From DASWTL01 sp966250385 (GTDB lineage Bacteria; Bacteroidota; Bacteroidia; Sphingobacteriales; Sphingobacteriaceae): a DNA stretch of 64,000 nt. Made by a program: the position numbers and the translations under genes. The stretch covers positions 124,001-188,000 of the forward strand of contig CBINHC010000007.1 of the NCBI GenBank assembly GCA_966250385.1, given 5' to 3'. The notes below the pieces were generated by a model that searched no databases, had not been told where the DNA came from, and was given only the letters and a program-made list of their open reading frames with translations. This document shows, one piece after another, positions 43,582 to 52,959 of this stretch; the first letter of the stretch is position 1, and every line of letters starts with the position of its first letter.

Positions 43582-44397
43582 TTAAATAACAGCCTGCCGC
43601 AGGCGGATCAGTTTCACCATCAGGTCCTCCAGGAAATCCAGGTGCAGCATATTCGCGCCGTCAGATTTCGCATTCGAAGGATCGGGATGCGTCTCAATGA
43701 ATAACCCGTCCGCCCCGACGGCAATAGCGGCCTTGGCAATCGTACCGATCAGTTCCGGTTTACCGCCGGTCACGCCGGAAGTCTGGTTAGGCTGCTGCAG
43801 CGAATGCGTGCAGTCCATGACCACCGGTACGCCGAAACTCTTCATTTCCGGGATGCCCCGGTAATCGACAATCAGGTCCTGGTAACCGAACGTATTTCCC
43901 CGATCGGTCAGGATCACGTTCGGGTTGTCCGAGTCCTTCACCTTATCGACCGCGAACTTCATGGATCCGGCGGAAAGGAACTGTCCCTTCTTGATATTGA
44001 TCGTCTTACCGGTTTTCGCAGCGGCAACCAGCAGGTCGGTCTGCCGGCATAGAAAAGCCGGAATCTGCAGGACATCCACATAGGCTGCAGCCATGGCCGC
44101 CTCTTCGCTCTCATGAATGTCGGTAACGGTCGGAACCCCGAATTCCCGGCTGACCTTCTGCAGGATCTTCAGCGCCTTTTCATCGCCTATACCGGTGAAG
44201 GAGTCGATCCGGGAACGGTTCGCCTTCCGGTAGGAGCCTTTAAAGATCAGGGGGATCTGCAGCTTATCGGTTATGGTAACGATACGCTCGGCGATCCGCA
44301 GCGCGATTTCTTCGCCTTCAATGGCACATGGGCCTGCCATCAGGAAAAAGTTTCCGCTGGCGGTATTTTTTAACTGGGGGATATTCTCTAAAATCAT
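43582..44397 (-). CDS. kdsA: 3-deoxy-8-phosphooctulonate (Kdo-8-P) synthase
   Basis: Condenses arabinose-5-phosphate with phosphoenolpyruvate to Kdo-8-phosphate for lipopolysaccharide core. The 271 aa show FLMAGPCAIEG, FKGSYRKANRSR, TDIHE, ILTDRGNTFGYQDLIVD, VMDCTHSLQQPNQTSGVTGG and FIETHPDPSNAKSDG, all typical. Its ATG overlaps the recQ stop by one base (TAATG), so the helicase and the Kdo enzyme are translated in series. The gene for the preceding step, kdsD, diverges from recQ. Confidence 0.96.
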   Translation of the reverse strand: MILENIPQLKNTASGNFFLMAGPCAIEGEEIALRIAERIVTITDKLQIPLIFKGSYRKANRSRIDSFTGIGDEKALKILQKVSREFGVPTVTDIHESEEAAMAAAYVDVLQIPAFLCRQTDLLVAAAKTGKTINIKKGQFLSAGSMKFAVDKVKDSDNPNVILTDRGNTFGYQDLIVDYRGIPEMKSFGVPVVMDCTHSLQQPNQTSGVTGGKPELIGTIAKAAIAVGADGLFIETHPDPSNAKSDGANMLHLDFLEDLMVKLIRLRQAVI

Positions 44398-46586
44398 TAA
44401 TTGCCTAATTCTGATAAAAACTTAATCCGCATCAACTGAATTTCTTCGCGGGTATAATCATCGTCGCCCAGTTCCTTCAGGGCAGCGTCGATCGAATCGA
44501 CTTCCGCCGACCGGAAGTAGTCGAATACTTCATCCTGACGGTCCTCATCAAGTACTTCGTCGATGTAATAGCCCAGGTTCAGCTTGGTTCCGGAACTGAC
44601 GATCGTTTCCACCTCGCGGAGGATCTCTTCATATGACAGTCCTTTGGAAGCCGCAATGTCCTCCAGCGCGATCTGCCGGTCAATATTCTGAATGATCGAC
44701 ACTTTAAGAGCCGACTTGTTCGCAGCACTCTTTACGACCAGGTCCACCGGCCGGTCGATATCATTTTCTTCGACGTACTTCCTGATAAGCTCCACGAACG
44801 GACTGCCGAATTTCAGGGCTTTCCCGGCGCCGACCCCATGGATCTGTTTAAGCTCTTCCAGGCTGACCGGATAGTGCGTGCACATTTCCTCCAGGGAGGG
44901 ATCCTGGAAGATCACGAACGGCGGCAGGCTCTTCTGTTTGGCGATCTTCTTCCGGAGATCCTTCAGCATCTGAAGCAACTCCGTATCCAGTGCGCCTCCG
45001 GCGGCCTGACCGTGATCGTCGCCCTCATCCTCCGTTGTTTCCATCGGGTTGTTGAGGATGAATTTAATGGTGTGGGGATTGCTGATGAACTGCCGGCCCA
45101 GTTTGGTGATCTTCAGCAATCCATAGGCGTCAATATCCTTCTGCAGGAAATTCCCCAGGACGGCCTGCCGCATCAGCGACTGCCAGTAGACCTCTCCCTG
45201 CTCCTTCCCGCTCCCGAACACCGGAAGCTTGTTATGCTGATATGCGGAAATCTGGGCATTATCCATACCGAGCATAATCCGGATGATATGCTGGTCGTCA
45301 AACTTCTCGCCGAGCTCCTCAACCAGTCTGAGCGCACTGGCCAGAGACTCCTCAGCCTCGAAATATTTCTTTTGATTCCGGCAGTTGTCGCACATGTTGT
45401 TACAGCCGGTCTCGTTGAAGTTTTCGCCGAAATAATGCAGGATCTGTTTTCTGCGGCAAACCGAAGATTCGGCGTAGTCGATCACTTCCTTCAGGATCTG
45501 GGTTCCGATCTCGCGTTCGGAGACCGGCTTATCCTTCATGAACTTGGCCAGTTTTTCCACGTCTTTCTCCGAATAGAAAGCGACGCAGATCCCTTCTCCG
45601 CCATCCCGGCCTGCCCGACCGGTTTCCTGGTAGTAGCCTTCCATGCTTTTAGGAATATCATGGTGGATCACATACCGGACATCCGGTTTATCGATACCCA
45701 TTCCGAACGCAATGGTAGCCACGATCACGTCGACCTCTTCCATCAGGAATTTGTCCTGCGTTTCGGCCCGGGTCTTGGGATCCAGTCCCGCATGATAAGG
45801 CAGGGCCTTCACGCCGTTCAGATTGAGCGCTTCGGCCACTTCTTCGACCTTCTTGCGGCTGAGGCAGTAAATCACGCCGGATTTACCGGAGTTCATTTTG
45901 ACGTATTTGACGATCTCCTTCAGCACATTACGCTTGGCACGTACCTCATAGAACAGGTTGGCGCGATTGAAGGAGGACTTGAACACGGCCGCATTGTTCA
46001 TCTGGAGATTCTTCTGAATGTCCAGCTGGACTTTCGGGGTCGCCGTAGCGGTCAGTGCGATGATGGGAATATTTTCTCCGAGGTTATTGATCACCTGACG
46101 GATCTTCCGGTATTCCGGACGGAAATCGTGTCCCCATTCCGAAATACAGTGGGCTTCGTCAACGGCTACGAACGATACCATGACCGATCGCAGGAAATCA
46201 ATATTATCCGTTTTGGTGAGAGACTCCGGGGCGACGTAGAGCAGCTTGGTATGTCCGCCGAGGACATCCTGTTTTACCCGGGCTATATCACTCTTGGTGA
46301 GTGACGAATTCAGGAAATGGGCGATGGTATCATTTCCGCCGAAAGCCCGGAGCTGGTCGACCTGATTCTTCATCAGGGCTATCAGCGGCGAGATCACGAT
46401 GGCGGTTCCTTCACTCATCAGGGCGGGCAGCTGGTAGCAGATGGATTTGCCGCCCCCCGTTGGCATGATTACAAAAGTGTCTTTCTTTTGCAGGATGCTG
46501 TTAATAATGGCTTCCTGGTCCCCTTTAAACTTATCAAAGCCAAAAAAATTTTGTAGATTATCAAATAACGACTTTTTTACTTCCAT
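44397..46586 (-). CDS. recQ: ATP-dependent DNA helicase RecQ
   Basis: 3'-5' DNA helicase of 729 aa for recombination repair and fork restart. Helicase motifs: MPTGGGKSICYQLPA (Walker A), VDEAHCISEWGHDFRP (DEAH and aromatic loop), GMGIDKPDVRYVIHHDIP and QETGRAGRDG. The zinc domain has cysteines in CRRKQILHYFGE and CNNMCDNC; a winged helix and an HRDC domain (near 520-610: LRKKIAKQKSLPPFVIFQD) follow, then an extra C-terminal helical region to 729. It is upstream of, and one base overlapping with, kdsA. Confidence 0.95.
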   Translation of the reverse strand: MEVKKSLFDNLQNFFGFDKFKGDQEAIINSILQKKDTFVIMPTGGGKSICYQLPALMSEGTAIVISPLIALMKNQVDQLRAFGGNDTIAHFLNSSLTKSDIARVKQDVLGGHTKLLYVAPESLTKTDNIDFLRSVMVSFVAVDEAHCISEWGHDFRPEYRKIRQVINNLGENIPIIALTATATPKVQLDIQKNLQMNNAAVFKSSFNRANLFYEVRAKRNVLKEIVKYVKMNSGKSGVIYCLSRKKVEEVAEALNLNGVKALPYHAGLDPKTRAETQDKFLMEEVDVIVATIAFGMGIDKPDVRYVIHHDIPKSMEGYYQETGRAGRDGGEGICVAFYSEKDVEKLAKFMKDKPVSEREIGTQILKEVIDYAESSVCRRKQILHYFGENFNETGCNNMCDNCRNQKKYFEAEESLASALRLVEELGEKFDDQHIIRIMLGMDNAQISAYQHNKLPVFGSGKEQGEVYWQSLMRQAVLGNFLQKDIDAYGLLKITKLGRQFISNPHTIKFILNNPMETTEDEGDDHGQAAGGALDTELLQMLKDLRKKIAKQKSLPPFVIFQDPSLEEMCTHYPVSLEELKQIHGVGAGKALKFGSPFVELIRKYVEENDIDRPVDLVVKSAANKSALKVSIIQNIDRQIALEDIAASKGLSYEEILREVETIVSSGTKLNLGYYIDEVLDEDRQDEVFDYFRSAEVDSIDAALKELGDDDYTREEIQLMRIKFLSELGN

Positions 46587-46647
46587 TGTATTTTTCCACG
46601 TCTTTCGGAATTTTTTAGAAAGGCAGGAATTAACCTCAAAAATAATA

Positions 46648-46655
46648 TAATTTTG
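46648..46655 (+). promoter_or_regulatory. -7 element of kdsD
   Basis: TAATTTTG is a perfect TAnnTTTG match, 34 nt before the TTG start of kdsD. Confidence 0.5.
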
Positions 46656-46689
46656 CCCTTAACCCGTCCTGATTATTAAATATTACCAT

Positions 46690-47655
46690 TTGAAGACCAA
46701 ATCCGAGATACATCAAACAGCGATCAAAACGCTGAAGTTAGAAGCTGAAGCAATTCTGAGCCTTTCCAGTCGAATAAACGAAGATTTTACTTTAATAGTA
46801 CAGAAGATACTGGAACTGAAGGGCCGCGTAATCATCACCGGGATCGGCAAGAGTGCCATTATCGCGCAAAAGATCGTGGCAACCTTTAATTCGACCGGAA
46901 CTCCGGCTATCTTTATGCATGCTGCGGACGCCGTTCACGGGGACCTGGGCATGATCCAGTCGGACGATCTGGTGATCTGCATCTCGAAGAGCGGAAACTC
47001 GCCCGAGATCAAGGTGCTGACGCCCCTGCTGAAAAGCGCCGGGAATATCCTGGTGGGCATGGTAGGCGATCTGGGCTCTTTCCTTGCACGCGAAGCGGAC
47101 CTGATCCTGGACACGACCGTGGACAAAGAAGCCTGTCCGAACAACCTGGCCCCGACGACCAGTACGACCGCTCAGCTGGCCATCGGCGATGCGCTGGCGG
47201 TCTGCCTGCTGGAATGCCGGGAATTCACCAGCCGGGATTTCGCCAAGTATCATCCCGGGGGATCCCTGGGCAAACGGCTGTACCTGAAAGTGGGCGATCT
47301 GGCCAACCATAACGAGAAACCCCAGGTGTCTGCCGGTACGTCGGTCAGCGATGTCCTGGTGGAGATCACCAAGAATCGCCTGGGAGCTGTAGCCGTGATC
47401 GAAAACGGAAAAATTGCCGGCGTGATCACTGACGGCGACATCCGGCGGATGATGGAGGTTCACCCGAGCATTCACGGCCTGACCGCCGCGGATATTATGG
47501 GCAGATCCCCTAAGACGATCAATAAAGAAGAACTTGCTGTCAATGCACTCGATATCATGCGGGGAAATAACATCACCCAGCTGCTGGTGACCTCAGGCGA
47601 CCGGTATGACGGGATTGTCCACCTGCACGATCTGTTGAAAGAAGGCATTATATAA
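46690..47655 (+). CDS. kdsD: Arabinose-5-phosphate isomerase (KpsF/GutQ family)
   Basis: Isomerises ribulose-5-phosphate to arabinose-5-phosphate, the precursor of Kdo. The 321 aa hold a SIS domain (about 35-170: RVIITGIGKSAIIAQKIVATFNSTGTPA, CISKSGNSPEIKVL, APTTSTTAQLAIGDALA) and two CBS domains (about 205-320). The start appears to be TTG at 46690, which gives the normal family N-terminus; no ATG is nearby. It is followed after 10 nt by manC. With kdsA on the other side of recQ it places two Kdo-pathway enzymes in one 4-kb block. Confidence 0.94.
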   Translation: MKTKSEIHQTAIKTLKLEAEAILSLSSRINEDFTLIVQKILELKGRVIITGIGKSAIIAQKIVATFNSTGTPAIFMHAADAVHGDLGMIQSDDLVICISKSGNSPEIKVLTPLLKSAGNILVGMVGDLGSFLAREADLILDTTVDKEACPNNLAPTTSTTAQLAIGDALAVCLLECREFTSRDFAKYHPGGSLGKRLYLKVGDLANHNEKPQVSAGTSVSDVLVEITKNRLGAVAVIENGKIAGVITDGDIRRMMEVHPSIHGLTAADIMGRSPKTINKEELAVNALDIMRGNNITQLLVTSGDRYDGIVHLHDLLKEGII

Positions 47656-47665
47656 AAAAAACCTC

Positions 47666-48748
47666 ATGAAGAATTTTTACGCCCTCATCATGGCAGGCGG
47701 CATAGGTAGCCGTTTCTGGCCGAAAAGCCGGACTGCCTGCCCCAAGCAGTTCCTGGACATCCTGGGAACCGGGAAGACGCTGATCCAGCAAACCTATGAC
47801 CGGTTCAGCAAGATTCTTCCGAAAGAAAATATCTTTATTGTAACCAACGACAGTTACCGGGGACTGGTCAGCGAGCAGCTTCCGTCCATCTCCGATAACC
47901 AGATCCTGGGCGAGCCGGTGATGCGGAACACCGCTCCCTGTATCGCCTACGGCTGCAATAAGATCTATGAGCTTGACCCTGACGCTTCGATCGTGGTCGC
48001 CCCGTCCGATCACCTCATCCTGGACGAGCAGGCCTTTATTGAAGCAATCCGGAAATCGCTGGATACCGCATTAAAACATGACTGCCTGATCACCCTGGGC
48101 ATCAAACCTTCCCGCCCGGATACCGGGTACGGTTATATCCAGTTCAATACCACGGTCATGGAGGAAGAGTTCCATAAGGTCAAGACATTCACCGAAAAAC
48201 CGAATGCTGAGCTGGCCAATACCTTTGTTCAGAGCGGCGAATTCCTCTGGAATGCGGGCATTTTTGTCTGGTCCGCCAGGAACATCCTGAAGGCTTTCGA
48301 ACAATATCTTCCGGAAATGAGCGAGACCTTCAAGGAGGGTCACAATAGCTATAATACGGATTCGGAACGCACCTTCATCCAGAATGCCTACTACCAGTGC
48401 ACCAATATTTCCATCGATTACGGAATTATGGAAAAGGCGGACAACGTATACGTGCTGCCTTCAGATTTCGGATGGTCGGACCTGGGAACCTGGGCCTCGG
48501 TCTACGATCTCGCAGACAAGGACTATGTCGGAAACGTCGTGATCCCTTCGGAAAGCGTGATCATGTACGACTCTTCCAACTGCATGGTCAATGTCCCCAA
48601 AGAAAAACTGGTGATTCTCCAGGGACTTCACGATTACATCATCGTCGACGACCACAATGCCCTGCTGATCTGCCCGCGTGACCAGGAACAAAGTATCAAG
48701 CAGATCGTCGCGGACATCAAGCAGCGGTACGGATCAACGTACATCTGA
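47666..48748 (+). CDS. manC: Mannose-1-phosphate guanylyltransferase
   Basis: Makes GDP-mannose from mannose-1-phosphate and GTP for glycans. The 360 aa have the nucleotidyltransferase signature MAGGIGSRFWPKSR followed by PKQFLDI, and VVAPSDHLI, GYIQF, FTEKP, FLWNAGIFVW and SIDYGIMEKADNVYVLP. It is the short type without the C-terminal mannose-6-phosphate isomerase domain. It follows kdsD by 10 nt and converges with rlmB, the two genes overlapping by 15 bp at their 3' ends. Confidence 0.94.
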   Translation: MKNFYALIMAGGIGSRFWPKSRTACPKQFLDILGTGKTLIQQTYDRFSKILPKENIFIVTNDSYRGLVSEQLPSISDNQILGEPVMRNTAPCIAYGCNKIYELDPDASIVVAPSDHLILDEQAFIEAIRKSLDTALKHDCLITLGIKPSRPDTGYGYIQFNTTVMEEEFHKVKTFTEKPNAELANTFVQSGEFLWNAGIFVWSARNILKAFEQYLPEMSETFKEGHNSYNTDSERTFIQNAYYQCTNISIDYGIMEKADNVYVLPSDFGWSDLGTWASVYDLADKDYVGNVVIPSESVIMYDSSNCMVNVPKEKLVILQGLHDYIIVDDHNALLICPRDQEQSIKQIVADIKQRYGSTYI

Positions 48749-49513
48749 TGCGAAGTTCCGCTGCCGTATCGCCTCATACAGGATGATACCGGTTGAAACC
48801 GACACGTTGAGCGATTCAATCTCGCCGAACATCGGGATCTTGGCAAGATGCTCCGCGATGCGGATCAGCTCGGTCGAGATTCCGTCCTCTTCAGACCCCA
48901 TGATCACCGCCGTAGGCGCGGTATAGTCGGGCCGATAGATATAGTCATTGGTCTTTTCCGTACAGGCGACCAGCTGGATGCCCGATTCCTGCAGGAATTT
49001 ACAGGTCTTCAGCAGGCTGTCGTGACGGCACACCGGGATCTTGTATAAGGCCCCTGCCGAAGTCTTGATCGCATCAGGATTGATCTGTGCCGATCCTTTG
49101 GAAGGAACGACGATCGCATGAACCCCGCAGCATTCGGCCGTCCGGGCGATGGCCCCCATATTCCGGACATCGGTGATATTGTCCAGGACCAGGATCAGCG
49201 GCGTCTCCCCTTTTTCGTAGATTGCCGGGATCAGGTCCTCGATCTTCTGATAGATGATCGGAGAAATAAAGGCGATCACGCCCTGGTGATTCTTGGCCGT
49301 GATCCGGTTCAGTTTCTCGACCGGGACCTGCTGGTAAACCAGATTCCTTTCCTTCAAAACCTCCTTCAGCTCATGGATGATCTGGCCGGAAAGCCCGCGC
49401 TGCACGAACAGCGATTCGATCTCCTTCCCGCTTTTTATGGCTTCAATAACGGCCCGTATCCCGAAAACCATCTGGTTGACTTCTCTTTTCCCTCTTGTGG
49501 AGTTAGTGTTCAT
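48734..49513 (-). CDS. rlmB: 23S rRNA (guanosine-2'-O)-methyltransferase RlmB
   Basis: SpoU-family methyltransferase predicted to methylate the ribose of G2251 in 23S rRNA. The N-terminal substrate-binding domain (QMVFGIRAVIEAI) is followed by the knotted SAM domain with LDNITDVRNMGAIARTAECCG, IMGSEEDGIS and LNVSVSTGIILYEAIRQR. The ATG at 49513 (259 aa) is preferred over an in-frame GTG at 49534, because a -7-like TACCTTCG at 49541-49534 overlaps that GTG. Closely related TrmH-type tRNA enzymes are the alternative. Confidence 0.92.
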   Translation of the reverse strand: MNTNSTRGKREVNQMVFGIRAVIEAIKSGKEIESLFVQRGLSGQIIHELKEVLKERNLVYQQVPVEKLNRITAKNHQGVIAFISPIIYQKIEDLIPAIYEKGETPLILVLDNITDVRNMGAIARTAECCGVHAIVVPSKGSAQINPDAIKTSAGALYKIPVCRHDSLLKTCKFLQESGIQLVACTEKTNDYIYRPDYTAPTAVIMGSEEDGISTELIRIAEHLAKIPMFGEIESLNVSVSTGIILYEAIRQRNFASDVR

Positions 49514-49533
49514 CTGTAATTCTGTATGAGGCA

Positions 49534-49541
49534 CGAAGGTA
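49534..49541 (-). promoter_or_regulatory. -7 element of rlmB
   Basis: Minus-strand TACCTTCG (7 of 8 to TAnnTTTG), 20 nt before the ATG at 49513. It decides the start codon because the alternative GTG lies within it. Confidence 0.45.
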
Positions 49542-49789
49542 CCGAAAAATTGTGTCTAACCGCGATAAATACATCCCGCTGACAAACACCCGGGGCGGAT
49601 ATCAACAGCCGCTAAAGTTATTAACAACGCATTCTGACGCTGATTATCAGGAGCCGTTTTTCGTTTCTGACAGGTTATTAACATCCCATGTTAAAAAGAA
49701 GCGTTAAAATCTTCAGGGTATCAAATTGTGTACTTTGCTAAAAAACTTCGTTGTGCAGAACTTCTGAATTCCGCGGCCCGTTTTTGTCC

Positions 49790-49797
49790 TATTTTTG
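49790..49797 (+). promoter_or_regulatory. -7 element of dnaB
   Basis: TATTTTTG is a perfect TAnnTTTG, 7 nt before the ATG at 49805. It excludes the upstream in-frame ATG at 49751. Confidence 0.5.
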
Positions 49798-49804
49798 TAT
49801 CGTT

Positions 49805-51373
49805 ATGAGTTTAGAGAACGAACAAGATTTCAGCCGGTCCAAAACACCCTTTACAGACAAGAGAACGCGGTTAAACAATATGGTCAGCGGTCTTGGGAAG
49901 CTGCCTCCGCAGGCGGTCGACCTGGAGGAAGCGGTACTGGGTGCGCTGATGCTTGAAAAGGACGCGCTTTCAGCGGTAATTGATATTCTGAAGCCGGAAG
50001 TATTCTACAAGGACACCCACCAGAAGATCTTTTCCGCCATCTCGACCTTATTTCAGAAGTCCTCCCCGATTGATATCTTAACGGTCACTTCCCAGCTGCG
50101 CACGCAGGGCGACCTGGAGATGATCGGCGGAGCCTATTACATTACCGAACTCACCAACAGGGTCGTTTCAGCGGCCAACATCGAATACCATGCCCGGATC
50201 ATCTCCCAGAAATTCATTCAGCGTGAACTGATCCGGATATCTACGGAAATCATCAATAACGCCTACGAAGATACTACGGATATCTTCGACCTGCTGGATC
50301 ATGCGGAAAAGAACCTTTTCGACATCGCCCAGAACAATCTCCGCCGGGATTCCAGAAAAATGGATGATATCATCCGGGAATCCCTGGATCAGCTTGAGAA
50401 GATCAAGGACAAGGTAGACGGGCTTACCGGGGTTCCGTCAGGCTTCACCGGCCTGGACCGGATGACCTCCGGCTGGCAGCCGTCCGACCTGGTCATCATT
50501 GCGGCACGTCCCGCAATGGGAAAGACGGCCTTCGTGCTGAGCTGCGCGCGCAATGCTGCCGTGCAGTTCGACAAGCCGGTGGTCGTGTTTTCACTGGAGA
50601 TGTCCTCGGTACAGCTGGTGAATCGTCTGATCTCCGGGGAGGCCGAAATTGAACAGGAGAAGCTTCGTAAGGGAAACCTGGCTGAATGGGAATGGCAGCA
50701 GCTTCATTCGAAGATCGGAAAACTGACCGAGGCACCGTTGTTCATCGATGATACGCCGGCCCTCAACATCTTTGAATTCCGCGCCAAATGCCGGCGTCTG
50801 AAGGCCCAGTACGACATCCAGATGATCATTATCGACTACCTTCAGCTGATGCACGGAAAAGGCGAAGGAAAAGGCGGAAACCGGGAACAGGAGATCGGTA
50901 GCATCTCCCGGGCACTGAAATCGGTCGCCAAGGAGCTGAATGTCCCGGTACTGGCACTGTCCCAGCTGAGCCGGGCGGTGGAAAGCCGGCCGGGCGCCCA
51001 GAAAAAGCCTATGCTTTCCGACCTGCGGGAGTCCGGATCCATCGAGCAGGATGCGGATATGGTGTTGTTCCTCTACCGGCCGGAATATTACGGACTCACG
51101 GAAGACGAAGAAGGAAAATCCACCGTCGGAATCGGCGAGGTCATTATCGCCAAACACCGTAATGGTGAGACCGGTACCGTACCGCTGCGTTTCATCGGCA
51201 AATACGTGAAGTTTGCGGATCTGGAAGAAGACTTCTCCGGCGGTTCATCGTTTAGCGGATCAGCCGCGGATCCGTTCGCGGGTATGACTCCCTCCCAGGA
51301 TTTTGACCGGCCGAACAACTTTATTATCCGGCCGTCACGAATGGACGATCTGGATGAGGAACCACCGTTCTAA
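49805..51373 (+). CDS. dnaB: Replicative DNA helicase DnaB
   Basis: Hexameric 5'-3' helicase of the replication fork, 522 aa. The N-terminal primase-interacting domain (about 30-150) begins PPQAVDLEEAVLGALML. The RecA-like ATPase domain starts near GVPSGFTGLDRMTSGWQPSDLVI, with Walker A ARPAMGKTAF, IIDYLQLM, LSQLSRAVESR, DLRESGSIEQDADMV and the arginine-finger region KHRNGETGTVPLRF. There is no intein. ATG 49805 (MSLENEQDF) is chosen on promoter grounds and leaves a disordered 30-residue head. A conserved acidic tail ends DEEPPF. Confidence 0.97.
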   Translation: MSLENEQDFSRSKTPFTDKRTRLNNMVSGLGKLPPQAVDLEEAVLGALMLEKDALSAVIDILKPEVFYKDTHQKIFSAISTLFQKSSPIDILTVTSQLRTQGDLEMIGGAYYITELTNRVVSAANIEYHARIISQKFIQRELIRISTEIINNAYEDTTDIFDLLDHAEKNLFDIAQNNLRRDSRKMDDIIRESLDQLEKIKDKVDGLTGVPSGFTGLDRMTSGWQPSDLVIIAARPAMGKTAFVLSCARNAAVQFDKPVVVFSLEMSSVQLVNRLISGEAEIEQEKLRKGNLAEWEWQQLHSKIGKLTEAPLFIDDTPALNIFEFRAKCRRLKAQYDIQMIIIDYLQLMHGKGEGKGGNREQEIGSISRALKSVAKELNVPVLALSQLSRAVESRPGAQKKPMLSDLRESGSIEQDADMVLFLYRPEYYGLTEDEEGKSTVGIGEVIIAKHRNGETGTVPLRFIGKYVKFADLEEDFSGGSSFSGSAADPFAGMTPSQDFDRPNNFIIRPSRMDDLDEEPPF

Positions 51374-51375
51374 GA

Positions 51376-52575
51376 TCACAGGAAATAGCCCAGCAGAACC
51401 CCGAGCAAGATCAGCACCGGGGTTTTTATTTTGGTATAGCGGAGCAGCAGGAACGTTCCGGCAATGATCGCCAGTGAGATGAGCTCGAAGCCGACGTGCC
51501 GGAACAGGAGCAGGAACGCAGCCCCGAGGAAACCGACGGATACGGCATTGATGCCGGAAAGCGAGTTCCGGATCCGGTTGATCTTTTTCAGATCATTCCA
51601 GAAGGGAACGATAAACAGGATCAGGATCAGCCCGGGCAGGTTGATCCCGAGTACGGCGACCAGGGCACCCAGAGCCTGACCGGCAGGACCGTAACCAAAA
51701 TTCTTCAGCGTGATGGCTCCCAGAAATGAGGTAAAGGAAAACGTCGGGCCGGGGATCGCCTGCTGCAGTGCATAGCCCGAGAGGAATTCCTGCGAGGTGA
51801 GATAGCCCTTCATCTCTACGAACTCCGTGTACATCAGCGGCACCAGGACCTGCCCCCCGCCGAAGATAAAGATCCCGTTCCGGTAAAAGTTCTCGAACAG
51901 ACGGATCGGGAGACTGAAGGGCGAAGTCCGGTTAATGATCGCGCCCAGGGCCCCGAACAACAGCAGGATCCCGATAAAATACAAGACCTTACGCGTGTTG
52001 ATACCCGAGAAAAGCCGGAACCGAAGTTCGCTTTCTTCGGGAGGCGATTCCAGGGCTGAGGAAATGATCCCGCCCAGCAGAATCAGCAGCGGGAATACAT
52101 AGGCATTCCGGAGGATCAGCGTGGCCGCCACCGAACCCGACGCAAGCCAGAAGGAAGTCCTGAGCTTCAGCACCTTCCTCCCCAATGCATAGGTTGCGTA
52201 GCCCACTATGCCGACGGCCACGGGTTCGATGTACCGGATGATCTCATCAAACCGCTGCTTCTCATCCAGCCGCGTATAGAATACGGCCGCCGCCCCCATG
52301 ATGGCGGCCGAAGGAAGCACCCAGATCAGAAACGTGATCAGGCTCAGCGGCAGGCCGCCTACCTTGTAGGCCACTCCCACCAGCGTCTGCGTTGAACTGG
52401 GCCCCGGCAGGATCTGCGTCAGGGCATTCAGCTCCAGCAGCTCCTCCTCGGTCACATACTTCCGGCGGTTCACCAGTTCCTTCAGCATGATCGCGATATG
52501 CGCCTGTGCACCGCCGAAGGCGGCCAGCGCAAACCACACGATATCATACAGAAAGATCAGTTTGCGCTTATCCAA
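51376..52575 (-). CDS. chrA: Chromate transporter ChrA family (two-domain)
   Basis: Polytopic inner-membrane protein of 399 aa with two CHR domains. The first has FALAAFGGAQAHIAIM and LNALTQILPGPSSTQTLVGVAY; the second repeats the pattern as FIFGGGQVLVPLM and SGYALQQAIPGPTFSFTSFLG. About ten to twelve membrane spans are visible. The family exports chromate, though many members in non-exposed bacteria may move other anions. It follows a small TPR gene by 2 nt on the same strand, so the two are co-transcribed. Confidence 0.93.
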   Translation of the reverse strand: MDKRKLIFLYDIVWFALAAFGGAQAHIAIMLKELVNRRKYVTEEELLELNALTQILPGPSSTQTLVGVAYKVGGLPLSLITFLIWVLPSAAIMGAAAVFYTRLDEKQRFDEIIRYIEPVAVGIVGYATYALGRKVLKLRTSFWLASGSVAATLILRNAYVFPLLILLGGIISSALESPPEESELRFRLFSGINTRKVLYFIGILLLFGALGAIINRTSPFSLPIRLFENFYRNGIFIFGGGQVLVPLMYTEFVEMKGYLTSQEFLSGYALQQAIPGPTFSFTSFLGAITLKNFGYGPAGQALGALVAVLGINLPGLILILFIVPFWNDLKKINRIRNSLSGINAVSVGFLGAAFLLLFRHVGFELISLAIIAGTFLLLRYTKIKTPVLILLGVLLGYFL

Positions 52576-52577
52576 GG

Positions 52578-52913
52578 TCAGTCATCTTCATAGTCCAGTC
52601 CCATGCAGGCATTATAGGCGGCCTGCAGCTCCGAAAACGCATGCTGATCGCGTGCATTGCGCGCGGTCTGCATCCCCTTGCGGTACGTACTTACCGCATC
52701 TTCCGACCGGCCCAGCGCCTCATAAAGTTTGGCCAGATGATAATAGGTGCCAACATAATCGGGATGATTTTGTATTAAATCTTCATAATATGTCAATGCC
52801 GTCCCGGTGTCGTTCATACTGACATACTCGGTTGCCAGGGCATATTTAAGGAAAGGATCCCCGGGCTCTTTCGCCAGAAATTCCAGGAGTTTTTCAATAC
52901 GGGTTGGCTGCAT
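52578..52913 (-). CDS. Small TPR-repeat protein
   Basis: A 111-aa cytosolic protein made of about two tetratricopeptide repeats (DPFLKYALATEYVSMNDTGTALTYYEDLI and YVGTYYHLAKLYEALGRSEDAVSTYRKGM) plus a capping helix. It probably mediates protein contacts; the partner is unknown. The ATG at 52913 (MQPTRIEKLLEFLA) is preferred over an upstream in-frame start at 53039 that would run through the etfB promoter and start. It leads a two-gene unit with chrA and diverges from etfB by 46 nt. Confidence 0.87.
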   Translation of the reverse strand: MQPTRIEKLLEFLAKEPGDPFLKYALATEYVSMNDTGTALTYYEDLIQNHPDYVGTYYHLAKLYEALGRSEDAVSTYRKGMQTARNARDQHAFSELQAAYNACMGLDYEDD

Positions 52914-52936
52914 TTTAAAAAGTAGCTTTTTTGATT

Positions 52937-52944
52937 TAGTTTTG
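52937..52944 (+). promoter_or_regulatory. -7 element of etfB
   Basis: TAGTTTTG is a perfect TAnnTTTG, 15 nt before the ATG at 52960. Confidence 0.55.
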
Positions 52945-52959
52945 CAAAAAAAGATAAAT

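Noticed and set aside
44838..46304. A 488-codon open frame on the plus strand opposite recQ
   Set aside because: It lies wholly antisense to recQ, whose domains are complete and unmistakable. Its translation has no recognisable motif and is a composition effect of the GC-rich gene.
44397..46586. recQ as part of an anti-phage defence island
   Set aside because: The neighbours are Kdo and sugar-nucleotide genes; there is no nuclease, methylase, toxin or mobile-element gene nearby.
49514..49534. Upstream GTG start for rlmB giving seven more residues
   Set aside because: The GTG is inside the predicted -7 promoter box, so it would not be transcribed in frame as a start; the ATG at 49513 fits the family.
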